NCBI RefSeq assembly: GCF_010093815.1
Contig: NW_022985556.1
Coordinates: forward strand, 907,148 to 971,147
Direction: 5' to 3'
Source: Pseudovirgaria hyperparasitica
Lineage: Eukaryota > Ascomycota > Dothideomycetes > Acrospermales > Acrospermaceae
DNA length: 64,000 bases
In this document: positions 47,263-60,900 of the stretch, piece by piece
Layout: every line of letters begins with the position of its first letter
Position numbering within the stretch: position 1 is the stretch's first letter
The notes under the pieces: model-generated
What the model was told of the DNA's origin: nothing
The model's input: only the letters and a program-made list of their open reading frames with translations
Database searches by the model: none
Translations under genes and position numbers: made by a program

Positions 47263-47399
47263 GTTTAATTACTTATCTTAGACTCTAAAGTAAGTATTTA
47301 CGCTATCTATTTAAATATAAAATAGTAAATAATAGATAATTCTTATCTTCGCAAACTACCCTACGAGTACTAACTATAGAATAAGTTAGATACCTTATT

Positions 47400-48160
47400 A
47401 CTAAATTAGGGGAGTAAGTTACGGAGCTCTAAAGGGAAAATATTAAACTTAGAAAAGCTAAAGAGGGCTTTAAAAGAAAAATTCTAGAACCTTTTAAAGG
47501 TAAGCGAAGCGAACTCTAAGGATTCCTAATATAGATTAGAATATACCTCTAGGTCTATTAAATTTAGGACCTAGAAGAATAAGTTATATTTACTACTAGA
47601 CTACTAAAGGAAGACGTACTTATATAGTTTAAGCCCTACTTAAGGGACTTTATAGAAAATAATCCATAGAATTAATAGAATAATACTACTAAGGTCTTTA
47701 AACGCTTTAAAGAATTTAAGGAATATATTAAGATAACTTTTAGAGATATAGATAAATAAAGAATAGCTAAGAGATAGATCTAGTAAATAGTCTAGATAAA
47801 ATCTATATCTAACTACGCCTCTAAATTCTAATAAATCTCTAGTTAGCTAGAATAGGATAATAAACCCCTAATTCTCTAGTTCTATACTAGATTATATAAT
47901 AATATTAAGGACGAAATCTCTAGAGAGAGAGACTATCCTACTAACCTCTAGAAGTATATTAAGCTTATAGTCTAGATTAATAACTAACTATATAAGAGAT
48001 ACTATAATAATAATAATATTAGTAAACTAGGTAGAGTACCACTCTATAGGCGCATGCCTCCTCTAGTCTAAGCTACTATATAAGAAGAAACCTACGAATA
48101 GGAAAAACTCCCTTATATCCATAACTACGCTCTATCTATCCTCTTGTTCTTTATATATAT
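47400..48160 (+). pseudogene. Gypsy gag fragment, RIP-inactivated
   Basis: The plus strand reads KFQQISSQLEQDNKPLILQF, then IKDEISRERDYPTNLQKYI and QINNQLYKR, when stops are taken as Gln/Trp. This is the familiar Gag pattern of fungal Ty3/Gypsy elements (a capsid region followed by a short basic part). The matching protease and reverse transcriptase are absent. The RNase H/integrase part of a Gypsy element resumes at 53.3 kb on the same strand after the LINE. About 2 kb of pol appears lost. Confidence 0.68.
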
Positions 48161-48237
48161 ATAGCCCTAGGGGCTACCCATGGGCCTATAGCCTATATTA
48201 TAATAGTTTACCCTTAGGTAGCACGTATAGATACGGA

Positions 48238-48272
48238 GATTATTAGTTAAGGGCTGCCCTTAACTAATAATC
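48238..48272. repeat. 35-bp palindrome at the lower edge of the LINE
   Basis: The arms GATTATTAGTTAAGGGC surround a single T. It sits at the junction between the decayed gag fragment and the minus-strand LINE, outside any Ty3/Gypsy A/B copy. Confidence 0.85.
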
Positions 48273-51200
48273 GCGGTTCTCCCGGGGTTCTTCCGATATA
48301 TACCGGGGTTCTTCCGGCATATATCGGGCTTCTTCTAGTATATATACGCGGGTCTACTAGAACTAGAGGAGAGGAAGGTGTACGAGCATCTATCGGGCGA
48401 CGTCCTTAGAGTACTTATTAAGCTATCGCGTAATATTAGAGGTCCTCGTTATACGGACGAGGGCTTATCTTAGGGTATAGAGGCTAGAGTACGTCGCGAG
48501 GTAGTAGTATATTATACCTCTCCGGCCGTAGTCCTCGCACTAGAGAGATATATCTAGGACACCTCTCTAGTAGAGGTAATATAGGAGATCTATAGCGCCT
48601 ATTCGGGCTTAGAGGAGTATGGATACTTAGGCCTTTATTAGCCCTTTATATATCTATTTACTCGGTTCCTTCTAAGGCTCTCGGATCCATTCTAGATACC
48701 TATCCTATTAGGAGGCCCACTGGGCTTTAAGTACCTCCCTCTATTTATCCTAGATCTATGACCGTATAACGCGGCTAAGCTCCTTAGGGCTCTATTAGCT
48801 CGGGATAGTATCCGGGTTATTTTAAACCTCCTACACGGTCTAGCTCGAGTCCGCCTCTATATAGTATTTATATTATACTCGAGTTTATTCTATAGTAGGG
48901 AGGGCCTAGTAATGCGCGCGGATACGTGTACGTAGTACGGCGAAGGTATATACCCTATCTCCTCTACGTTCTTATGCTTATTATTTAGTAAAGTATATAA
49001 GTCTCTATATCTAGTAGAAGTTCTATATACTTATTACGTTTATCTCGCGTTAGAGGAGCGTTATATTAGTAGCTTTATATACGCTAGAGATAAGGCAGAG
49101 TATACGGTTTTATATAGACTTAAGCTTTGCCCGCTAAGCTTATGTAAGGGCCGTGTACTAGCACTCGTGTCTATATATAAAGGCTAGGCGTACTAGGGAG
49201 ACGTATAGCTATCTCGCCTTATCCCGGGCTATTCCCTACGTAGATACTATAATCCGGTATATAGCGGTTTCTATCTAGAGGGCTCTAGAGACGGCGTGTG
49301 CCACCTATGGTCCCTATTTTAGCTTATTATTAATTATGACGCCGAGTGCTCGTATACTCTATGCTAGTAGTTCTATGAAGGCGTCGATTTAGGGGCGACG
49401 TGCCCCCTCCCTAGTAGCCTATTCTCTATAGTAGTTAATAAAGTATATAAGCTAGTATTTTTTAGGTGCGAATTTTACTCTATAGTGCTTTACCTACTAG
49501 ACGCATTTCTCGTAGTCTCGTTCGAGTCGTGTACATGTTCTACTAGTACTACTATCGACCGTGAGGAGGTATATATCATCTACGTATCCGACTATCTCTA
49601 TATATTCTATTCTCTAAAGGAGGTCTACTATAAAGAAGAGGAAGAGGATCGGGGAGATAGTACTCCCTTACGGGATACCGTATGCCGTCTCCTTATATTC
49701 GCTTCGGTATCCGGGGATATATATTTAAGTAGTCCTTTACGCGAGGAAGGACTATATAAATTATATAATCCACTTAGGTATTCGCCTTATCTAGAGGTTA
49801 TGGATAAGTCTTATATAGTTTACCTTATTAAACGCCCCTACTATATCTAGGGAGAGTAGTATAACGACTCGTCCTTATTTCTATATAGTCTAGATAACCT
49901 TAAGGATATATTAAATGGCTATAATTAGGGAGCTTCCTACCTTCGCCTTCTGGTTTACTAGGAGAAGGCCGTATACCTATGCTACTATACTTATCTTCTT
50001 AGTAATCGTGGCTTCTAGTATCTTACTAAGGTAGAAGAGGAGGGCGATTAGTCTCTATCCCTTCGGCGTGTTTAGGCTCTTCTCTAGTTTTAGGAGTATA
50101 ACTATATATACGGTTCGGAAGCTCTATAGGTAGTATTCTATACGGGCGCACGCTCGGAATATATGGCCTATAATTAGTAAGGTCGCCTATATGGTCCTCT
50201 TAAGGCATCGATTTAGAATTCCGTCTAGCCTAGGCGCTTTATCGTTTAGGAGTATCTTAATAGCGCCGAGTATATCGTCGTCCGTGATTTCCCTAGAGAT
50301 ACTTATAGCTTCCGGGTATTCCGTGCCGTTAATATCTAATAGGTCTACGGGTTCTAGGAGAGGGAATATAACCTCTTATAGGATCTCTGTTTTCTCGAGG
50401 CTCGTAGAGTATATCTTTTCTTAATATATAAGAGGGGGTATAAGTGGTATAGGTATCGGGGAGGCGGTGCTTTTAGCCTATTTTACTATATACCATAGTC
50501 TAGTAGTATTACGTGTGTGTCTATCCGTAACTATACGCTACTATTTATATCGCTTATTACGGAGGACCTTATCTCGTTATCTTCTCGTCTCTCTCTATTC
50601 ATTCTACGCTTTAGGTGTATAGTTATAGTATACGCGTGTATATAATCTCCGGACTTCTCGCCTATACTCTTATACTTAAGGTATGCTTTTCGGGTCTAGG
50701 GGTCTATATATTCGGTACGGTACGTGTTTATCTCTTGCTCCCTAGTACGCCTATAGAAGTGTATTCATGGCCTGGTTGATGGCCGGGCCATTAGATACGT
50801 CGACTATAGACGGGTCTAGGATCGTCGATTCTAGGTCCTTTAGGTACTTTTCCTAGTTAGTGTCCTTCTATAGCTATCGCTCTTATTAGTCTTAAGGGGT
50901 AGATACGTCTATTATAGTCTCTATATATTCGTGGTCGGAGTCTATCTATATAAGGCTTAGGCGGTAGTATTAAGTCCTATTATAAATGTATCTAGTGGCT
51001 AGGGTAAGGTTAAGTGTAGATCCGCCCTTATCTTATTTATATTTTCGCTAGGTAATCTATCCTACTAGTATAAGAAGGTATAGGAAGCCGTAGTATTAGG
51101 TATATAGTTCTCTAGCTCGAAGCTCTTCACGGGTAACGGTTAGTCTACCCTACTAGCTATAATAGAGGTTAAAGTCTTCTAGGAGGATGTGTTATCCTAG

Positions 51201-53027
51201 CTTAGTAGTGCCCTTAAGCATGTTATCCGCCTAAAGCAATCGGTTCTAATTATATATATTATGTATATAGAGGGGTCCGATATTCGTCTAGAGGTATAGT
51301 ATTATCCGGAGGTTATCCCGTTTAGTATATAACTATAATAAGAGTAGAATAGACTTATAGATATGGAAGAGGACTCTCCTCTCCGGTCCTAGGGGGTGTA
51401 TTATATAATATCCTAGGTGTATTATTGGTTTGTTCGTCTGGTAGTGTTTATATAGCTCCTATATAGCGAGTATTATAGCTCTAGTCTCCTTAAGGAGTAT
51501 CGCCTAGTTCTTACGTTTATACTATACGTTTACCTATATAATTAGGAGTATATCTTAGTCTCTTATTAGGTGCTAGGGAATATATAGACCTATATATTTA
51601 TTCCTCTAAGACGCAACTATCCTCGTGCGGCGGCGGCCTTAGTAATTCCTTAGGGCTATCCTATTATTAGCTTTCTCGGGACGGTTTACTATTCCTAACC
51701 GCTTCCTTATAAGGAGGTAGTCTATAGTAGTAGTATTATAGTAAAGAGAGGAATAGTAGTAGATCGCATTATTTATAGCTACCTTGCTCCCTTTATCCGG
51801 ATTAAGTAGATATATTTAGTAACCTATTTATGTTTCGCGCACGTAGCCGACTACGACGGGTACTTACCGTCGTAGTTAGAGTACTTCGCCGTGTCCCTAT
51901 CCCTCTAGCCCTCTCCTCGTGTCCCGTAGGGGTACTTCTAGGTACTATATTCTTATTAATACTATCTATACCTAGTCTTTTAGGAGTACCGCTATGCCGT
52001 ATACCCGTATCCCTAATAGTTAAAGCACTATATTATCGCCTATGCTCTATCCCATGGTTCCGCCATAAGAAGCTCCCCTTCCACTAGGAATCCCTCTTAC
52101 GTAATTTAATGCGCGAGGGCGGGGTCCTTAAGCTCTACTATTATAGTAGAGTATACCTTCGATCTAGTTTTAATCCCTTATATATTCTTCTACCATGCTC
52201 TTATAATCTTAATCCCTAGGTATTTTCGCTTATTTAACTATTCTATCCGCGTGATATCCTCTTCTCTAATAACCTATCCGCTTACGGGTATAGAGTATAC
52301 CTATATCGGGTATATGGCCGCCCTAATAGAGGCGCCTAGGAAGATACTACTAATCGCGTTCGGATCGCGTGAGATAGTCTACTACGCGATATTCATTATC
52401 GTGGTAAGTACTACTCCTCCTAGCGTGAGTTTAGTAGTAACGACGTTTAACTATATTCCCTTTTATTTATTAATCTTACTTACTATATCCTTTGGGGATG
52501 CTTACTAGACCTATACTAGGGTATCCTTATCCTAGATTACGACGCGTATACTATATACCACGTCGCCGGTCCGGGGGGCCCGTAGTATAGCCTCCGGTAT
52601 TACTACTATTTATACCTATATACTAGGGCGCTTACCTTAAGTAAGTTCCTCCTAGATTCTACGTAGGCTAGCCTCTATTCGGTCGAGCCTACCCTCCGGT
52701 GCTCCTAGTTATATCTTCTTCTCCTCCTCTATAATTCCCTTTAGATTCCGGATAAGGTCCTAGAATATATATAGAAGGGTCTTCTAGCCCTCTCCGGCTT
52801 CCTTCTCTATATATACTACCTAGTAGTTAATATAATCTAGGAGGGTTTCCCCTCTCGGGGTCCCCTTTATTCCGTCTATCTATAGTGGCGTGCGCCTTTA
52901 GGTATGTTCTACGTTTTAGATAGGTATATAGTTACCCTCGGTAATATCGCTATATGGCCTTTTCTATCGTACTGGTGGGGGTATATCCGGTATATACCGG
53001 GGTATATCGGTGCCTAAGGCCGCCATA

Positions 53028-53060
53028 TTTATTAGTTAAGGGCTACCCTTAACTAATAAA
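53028..53060. repeat. 33-bp palindrome at the upper edge of the LINE
   Basis: The arms TTTATTAGTTAAGGG and the reverse complement flank CTA. Together with 48238-48272 it brackets the LINE-derived block. Confidence 0.82.
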
Positions 53061-53259
53061 AGGGGGTCGGCGTATCGGCGTTCTAGTAGCGTGGTCCGTG
53101 CCTCTATCTCCGTGAGGATTTTAAGAGGGTATATATATATCTTTATACGGCGATAACGTCTTGGTTTCGACGCTGCACGTACGTGCGTGTAGTAGTAGTT
53201 AGTGTACTTAGTATACTCTATCGATTAAGGTGTGTATCTCGCTGTATTACCCCGAATGG
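53061..53259. other. Junction between LINE and Gypsy pol fragment
   Basis: This is about 200 bp with some intact CpG and TG and a 12-bp palindrome GCACGTACGTGC (53175-53186). No gene. It may be the 5' end of the LINE or a remnant of the target. Confidence 0.4.
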
Positions 53260-54860
53260 ACCAAGTTAGCCTCTTAGGGATGTAAAAGAAGTTTGTAATT
53301 GATCTCTATATAAGAGATTATAACTATTCTATAAAAACGGCCCTACTACACGAGCTTATAAAGAAAAATATAATATTTAAATAGGGACTAAAGTAAGAAT
53401 AAGCATTTTAATAATTAAAAGAGTCTATTATAACTAAACCTATGTTAAAGATATATTAAATAGGAAAACCCTATAAAGTTAAGATAGATATATTAGAATT
53501 CACTATTAGAGGGTAGTTAACCTAGATAGATAAATAAGGGAAAAGATATTCTATAGTATTTTACTCCCGAAAATTCTAAGGATCGGAAATAAATTAGCTA
53601 ATCTATAAAAAAGAACTCTACGCTATAATTAAGTATCTTAAGGAATAGAGAAGCTATCTCTATAGATTAGACTATATAGTAAAGGTATATACTAACTATA
53701 AAAACCTAACTACCTTTACTATAATAAAGGAACTCTAAAAGAAATAAATTAGTTAGTATAAGCTTCTTACGGAGTTTAATATCTAAATTATATACTATAA
53801 AGGATCTAAAAACGGAAGAGCCGACGCCCTTAGCCGATAAGTAGAATATAAGTAAAAAGAACCTACTATAGAATAGACTATATTAGAAATTACTAAAGAA
53901 GGAAACCTTAAACTAATATAATATATTATAGTAATATAAAAAGAATTTATACTTAAGAACTCTAAGGGAAGGAGTATAATCCCGAGGGATAAGACCTACT
54001 ATTTTATTAAAGAATTCTATAAAGATCTAATATACGGATATTAAGGAGAAATAAAAACTTATAAAAGATTTAAGAGATACTATATAACTTATAAGGAAAG
54101 ATAAGTTATTAAGGAAGTTATATAGAACTATATTCTATATAGTAAAAGCTAATCTAATAGATATAAACTATACGGAGAACTTTAACCGATTCCCCTACTA
54201 TTATATACTTAGAAAATAATCTCTATAGACTTTATAATAGATCTACTACTCTTAAGAGAACTAGTTTCGCGAGTATAGTATAATACTATACTAGTAGTAG
54301 TTAATAAACTTATGAAGTACGCCTACTTTATACCCTATTAAAAGGATATAGATATAAAAGAAATAGTCTATGTATTTCTATAAGTAGTTATAGTAAACCA
54401 CGGTTTACCTAATAGTATTATATCTAATAGAGATAAGCTCTTTATATTAAACTTTTAGAAAAGTCTAGTGCGATAGCTTAGAACGAACTACTAACTATTA
54501 ATAGTCTACTATCTATAGATAGATAGATAAATAGAGATCCTAAATAGAATACTAGAATAATACCTCTAATACTATATTAATAAATAATAAGATAATTAGA
54601 TAGAACTACTACTACTAGCTTAATTTACCTATAATAGCGCGATAACCTTAATAACTAAAACCTTACTATTCTATGCGAACTACGGATTTAACTCTATAGC
54701 TAGCTATAATTATAAACTAGAATAGTCTATACCAAAAGTAAAGATTAAGGTAGAATAACTATATAAGCTATACTTAGAGCTATAGACTAAACTTTTTTTT
54801 ATAAATAAAAGAATAATAAAATATATAAATTAAAAGAGAATAAAGAGACTATCTCTAAGG
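53260..54860 (+). pseudogene. Gypsy RNase H and integrase fragment, RIP-inactivated
   Basis: The plus strand starts in the RT/RNase H linker, continues into RNase H (VFYSRKFS, YAIIKYLKEQRSYLYRLDY, GSKNGRADALSR near 53,810), then integrase (GYQGEIKTYKRFKRYYI; ISIDFIIDLLLL; GLPNSIISNRDKLF; YLQIDRQIEILNRILEQYL). These are standard Ty3/Gypsy motifs. The integrase core Asp and Glu are visible (SIDF, SNRD, IEILN). The upstream protease/RT is missing after the LINE. The frame ends near 54.86 kb before a purine-rich tract. Confidence 0.75.
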
Positions 54861-54979
54861 GAGAGAGACTGTTAAGATCATTAACAAGTTAAGTTATATT
54901 AGTTATAAAGTATACTATTTTCTATATACGCATCCGGTTGGTTATATTTATATAAACGACCGGTTCGCAACTACCTACA
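54858..54979 (+). repeat. Possible polypurine tract and 3' LTR start
   Basis: AAGGGAGAGAGAC is followed by TGTTAAGATCATTAACAAG at 54870, the usual PPT-TG arrangement at the start of a 3' LTR. An end at ...CCTACA (54979) is a guess. I found no second copy in the window to confirm it. Confidence 0.4.
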
Positions 54980-57900
54980 TTAATTATATATAGTATATAC
55001 TACTACTATAGCTATAATAAGGTACCCGAATTTAAGAAAATCTACTACTACCCTTAGTAGCTTTACGCGTAACGCTTAGCTAGATACGGGTTTATATCTT
55101 TATAGATACTATAGCGCGGTTAATCTACGGCTAAACCGACGCTAGGGAGTTCCTTAGCGGGCGCGATATACTTTATAGTCCCCTTAGAGCGACCTCATCG
55201 CTTAGCTAGTAGCTTAGTAACCTTAATATCTTTATTATTATCCTAGTCGACTTACTATACTTCGCCGGTAGATAGTACGCTAGTTAGTTTATATAAAGCT
55301 ATTACGGGCTTATCTTATATACTATTAGAGTTATTATCTAGAAAAACTAGCTTTATAATCTTTTAGTACGTCTTATAATATAACGGTCTATTTAGTAGTA
55401 TTTTAGAAGGTAAGGTTCGTACTACTCGTGACTATAAGTAGCTATAATAGTATCTTCGAGTCTAAAGCTATAATAGTAGTAGATATTCTAGTAGTATTTA
55501 ACTATTTACTTTAGTCTTAACTTCTTAGTATAAAACTTATATTTAGTATCGTGGGTACGGTTTAGGTACTCCTATATATACTCACTAATTTCGTTATTAA
55601 ATAACCTTATGGTATATTTACTATACTTATAAATTAACTTTATAGGCTCGAGGAGGTTAACTACCTTCCCTAGAGGCCCTAGTCGCTTAATTAGCTTATC
55701 TATTTAGTATAAGTAATATTCTAGTTCTCTACGGTTAGCTAGAGAATAAGCTAACTTACTTAGGCTAGGTAGGAGACCTAGGTAGTTAACTAAATTAGGC
55801 TACTTAGACTTTTATTAAAATAACTAAGATAATATTTTTAAGGTGGCTAAGGTTATCTTTATAACTAGGCGGGGCTATACTATAGCGAAATCGCTATTAA
55901 TTTCTTCCTTATTAGACGAGATAACGACTTATTCCTTTACGAGCTTAGGTTAGATAATATAAGAGTCCCTCTTAATAGTTAGTTTTTTAAAAACTAGACT
56001 TTCTATAACTACTCTATTAAGGCCCTATATCTTTTTAGCGGTGCTTACTTTCTACCGAAAGTCCTAGAGTAACGTAATATATATATCTAGATTACTCTTA
56101 ACTTTAAAGGAGTCTTTAGTTATTAAAATAGTATACTTGAATATAGATTACTTATATCTATTTTTAACTAAGTTAATACCTTTATCGCTAATAAGTTTAT
56201 AAAGAGTTTTAGCTTACTTAAGGAGTATTATATATAGGTTATTCCCGGTAGCTATTAGAACGGACGTTAAAAATTATACCTAGATAGCTACCGTGGTTCT
56301 CTAGTCGACTATATTTACCTTGATAGATAAGGTTATATTATATAGTTATTAGTAGATATTAGTAAGATAGACGTCGGCCTAGGTTAACTAGTTAATAATT
56401 CTTTTAACTACGTCGAGGTTATACACGTAGATACCTAACATAGTTACTTCCTTATTATCCGGCTAATCTTTCTATAGAATCGCGATTAGATTAAATCTTC
56501 GCGTACCAGTTTTAAAATTAATTACCCGACTTAATTTAGGCGTGAATAGCGATAGGTTACTAACGTTTAGTACTAAGCTACCTAAGTTTATTTACTATCT
56601 ACTTAACTAACTATACGGCGAGCTAAAGTCCGAATTATCGGTAGTAGTTAGCGATATAAGTAACGTAGTATATATATAATCTAATTATCGTGATTAGGCT
56701 AAAATTAGATCGTCTACTAGACTTTTTATAGTTAGATATACGGCGCTTATAATCTTTAATAGTCGCTTAGCTAAAATGCCGCTATCGTTATCTTCGTGTC
56801 TATATATTAGATTAATATCTAAGGGTACCGCCTAAGTATAACGGTCGGTTTCATTCGCTATAAATAGCTTATCTTTAATTACCTAGGGCTTAGAACGAGT
56901 CTTTTCTAGAATCTACTAATAATATAGTAGTAATATCGCTACTCTACTAAGTATAAATTAATTAAAGATAATCACGACCTTATTATTTAAAACGCTAGGG
57001 GCTTCGCACGGGAGATAACCGTCCTAAAACTATCCTTCTTTTAAGAATACGGCCGGCTATTAGATACTAACCTTACCCTTTCTTATAATCCGTTACTCTA
57101 TTACTATAATAATTAGTAACTTTACTCGGTCGGACGGCTAGACGTTTATAGACGGCTAAGTTATATAGTTCTCTATAATATTAATAGAATAATCTATATA
57201 AAATAGCTATAAATTATATTTTAATAGGTGCCGTTATTTAGTTATAGAGAAATTACCTACTACCAGCCTATTACTAGAGATCTATACGGGTAGAGCCGAT
57301 GATAAAGGGTATTCTATTACTATATATTCTAGAAGAATTAGTAGAAAAGCTTTTAATAAGCTAGGAAAACTCTTAGAATCTATCTAGTTCGCTATTACGT
57401 TATATAGAGCTATATAGGATAGTTAGTTAGCTAGGTCGATATTTACTCGCGCCTAAATCTTTTCTATAGGCTACTAGTAGTACTTTTCACCTACCTTTAG
57501 ACGTAGATATAGAAGGATATTAGTTAGTTTAGATTAAGTATAACTATTATAAGCCTACTAAATTAATATACTAGGTCTAGTAAGGATAAAGCTAGTTATA
57601 TATAGTAATTAGTTAATATTATAGAATATTTATAGGTTAGTAACTACGAATAGTAGGCCGTGCGGTTAGCTTAACTATAGTAGTCGTCTTTAGTTAATAG
57701 ATCTAGATCTAGTACTAATCTTTAAGTAAATAATATAAGGAAGTATTTAATAGTTATATATCTATAGAATACTTAGTAAATATATATATTATAACGCCGC
57801 TCGTTATAATAGATATTAATAGCTCTCTACCTATAATAGCTAGAGGCGGATAGGTATTATAACTTTAAGTAGTCGTCGACCTAGCTAGGCTCCTAGTAGA

Positions 57901-60900
57901 CTATTTCTATGGGCTTATCTAAGGTTATATTCTTCGACTAAGTCTAATAGGAGTATACTTCGCCGTATCTACTAACCGAATTCTAGACTATCGCTATATA
58001 CTATTACCTAGTATTTAATAGTTAGTTTATAATTACGCCCGATTCGAATATAGCGCCGATTATAGATAGCTATCGCTATCTACTTATTTATAATAGTAAG
58101 TAGACGTATATCTTCTTTATAGTTAAAATAGTTAAGATCCTTTAGAAATGGTTCTAACTATTTAATAGATATTACTAGGTATATTTTCTATATCTCTAGT
58201 AGCTCTAGTTCATACGCCTAACGGTCTACTATACGTTTAATTAGTACTAGTCTAACTTATTATTAGCTAAGCTTATAATAAGCGCCTAGAATCTTATACC
58301 CTTTATATAGTTAAATATAGATCTAGTTACTAGGAGCGAGATCTAGTAGAGATATATAGCGTCTATTGAAACGCTCCTTCATACGCGTCTAGGCGAATAC
58401 TAGCGTATCTAATGCCTCTTTCTAGTTTATATTACGCTTTTAGGCGTAATTATTTACTTCTATTAAACTAGTCTTCTTAAATAGGGTGCCTTTAGATAGT
58501 CGGAAGCCGTATACTATCTCGTTTAGAGATTTTTATATTAAGGCGTTTATTAAATTATTTATAAGCCGCTAGACTAATAGAATATAGATCGTCTAGTCTA
58601 TAGCTAGTAATATTAAAATAAGAAAACGTAGGGTAATCTCTACCGTTTAGTTCGTGCGTTCGCTTTAACTATTACTCTATTTATAATAAGCGGTTAATAC
58701 TAGGATTTTAGTACTAATGCCCTCGAAAATTCCTTTCTAAAATAATAATAGGAATTTTTGGTCCCTATCGTAAATAATTACGGCTAGGACTCTCTATTCT
58801 AGTAGTATACTCCTTCTAAACGTAGTTACCTATTACGCGGTAGTCTAGTTATTCCGGCCTAGGACGAGGTAGATATACTTAGTAAACTTATCCGTTATAG
58901 TAAGTAGTATATTAAGCCTATTCTATATTAGTAGTCCGATAATAAAGTCTATTATAACTATATAAAATAGTATTAGCGGTAACTAGACTAGCTTTAATTC
59001 GCTATATAGCGTATATCTTTATATCTAGTAAGTTTTATAGGTGGGATAGTACTAAATATAGTATTTTAGGCGCTTTATAAGCTAATAAATAAAGTAGCCT
59101 ACGCGAATTCGATTATATACTTAGAAAAATCCTATATAAGCGCTTTTATTATAGAATTAAGCGAAGATATCTCTATTAAGCGATTTTAGTATATAGATCT
59201 AATATTATCTATTAAGCTAATCGATATAATAAATTATACTATTAGTAAATTAAAAAGGAATTAGGCGGGTAATATTATTATTCTAGTCTAGTACTATAGC
59301 TTTTATACTTACCTAGTACTTATTATTATTATATATATTAGCTAGCTACCTCGTAAATTTTAGGTTAATTTTAACTATTATAACGTTAAACGTCGAGAGC
59401 TTCTTAAGAATATCTAAGTCTCTTAGCTAGGCTCTATCATAGATCTAACGGAGCCGAGAAAGAGCGTTAGGTACCACGTACTCTTTATCTAGTCTATATT
59501 TAAGCTCTAGATTAAACTAGAATAGATACTATAAGGCCCGTACTAGTTAGAGATTTAGCTTATTAACTAATAAGCTTATAAGCGCTATCTATCGAATAAT
59601 ACTTAGCGTGGCTACGTGGTCGGTAATAATAATTATTAGTTAGTCTAAACCGTTAACTATATAGTATATTAGGCGTATAGTCTATATAACTACTACTACT
59701 TCTAGCTCTATTAGCTAGTATCGCAACTCGGCTATAGAGAGCTCTTTACTAAGGTATAGAATAGGCTTAATATCTAATTATCTAATCTTTATAATATCGT
59801 CTACTTCCCCTTTAATATAGTAAGTAAAGACTCTAAAGCCGTACTTTAATACGTTAATGTCTACGTAGAGCTATTATTTTAGATTATAGTAGACGAGCTT
59901 AGTCTCGTCCGCGAAGGCGGCCTAAATACCCTTCTATAATACTAATAGCTAGTCTATTTAAGCGATCTTTATTTATTTATAGTATACTATATATATATAT
60001 ATCCCGCTAAAGGTACTTCTTTAAGAAGACGCGTTTTCTCGGTCTATAGATTCTAGGCGAGCTAAGTGTAATATAGTATATATTACCGTAACTATCCGGT
60101 TAGTCTAAGGTAGTATTCGAGCTTATCGAGCGTTTCGGGATACTAGAGATTATATATAGCTACTAATTTCTTAGCTATAGTAGAGAGTCTATAAGTATCG
60201 ACCTTCTAACCGAGTAGGGTAATAGATAGGTATTCTAAGTAACACTTTTTACCTTTAAGCGTTAGGTTTCTTACTTATAGTATAGTAAACACCCGCTAAA
60301 GATAGTTAAGATACTCGTTAAGTTCCTTACTAAATGCGGGAATATCGTTAATATATACTATAGCGAACGCCTCGCATCTAGCGTCGTATAAGATCTTATT
60401 AATCTACCTCTATATATACGGTAGAGAGTTATAGAAACCTATTAGAATAACATTTAACTACTTCTAGCCCTAGTACGATATAAACGTTAGTTTATAACGG
60501 TCTTCCTTAGCGACCGGCTACTAGTAGAAGAAGCTAGCTATATTAATAATAGATATAAACTTCTTTCTAGCCGTATATTAGATAATATTACCCTAGAGTA
60601 GTAATAGATAGGAGTCCTTAATACTAATTTTATTTAGGCCTCTTATATCTCTAACTACCCGACTAGCGTCCTTACGCGATATCTAGATAAGTAACTTTAC
60701 CATAGAGTATATAATAAATATTAGGAAACCGAATAGTATTATCTATATCGGGTATTCTATATAACCTTATATATAAAGCTTATTATATATCTTATTAATA
60801 ATGGCCTTACCGCTTGCTCCTAACGGGTAGATACGGTAGCTTAGCTTTATACTAGCCATTTTCTAGTTACTTACTAGGGGGATACGCATCTAGTCTTTCT

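Larger units (their letters stand above)
45976..47300 (-). pseudogene. RIPped fragment related to the 1.6-2.4 kb repeat, minus strand
   Basis: At 47,089-47,262 the minus strand encodes the same peptide block as 2,270-2,447 (LIGVRLIPKVVRS, then SRFIVSINRVQIVTS). Downstream on the minus strand the reading is weak. A stretch KALENFKALLPKNLYKYSK near 46,100 looks coding-like but I cannot name it. Short palindromes built on ACTTAGAATA/TATTCTAAGT lie at 46899-46994. The fragment is cut near 47,300 by plus-strand gag sequence. Confidence 0.4.
48238..53060 (-). mobile_element. LINE-type non-LTR retrotransposon, minus strand, RIP-inactivated
   Basis: On the minus strand an APE-type endonuclease motif HILLEDFNLYY (ancestral GDFN-x-HH) lies at 51,165-51,179, with ILAIQELYKHYQTNKP upstream. 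The reverse transcriptase box GYVDDIYLL lies downstream at 49,575-49,586. The order endonuclease then RT is that of Tad1/I-like LINEs of fungi. The 51.8-53.0 kb part would hold ORF1 or the N-terminus and 48.3-49.4 kb the C-terminal region, neither resolved. The block is bracketed by two copies of the recurrent palindrome. It separates gag (47.4-48.2 kb) from RNase H/integrase (53.3-54.9 kb), so it probably inserted into a Gypsy element. Plus-strand open frames here are shadows. Confidence 0.72.

Noticed and set aside
48238-48272. Palindrome as a bacterial-type terminator
   Set aside because: The genome is fungal and there is no fitting gene end. The same palindrome occurs inside coding frames.
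49485-52508. Several plus-strand open frames of 63-121 codons
   Set aside because: They oppose the LINE endonuclease and RT motifs on the minus strand and show no domain.
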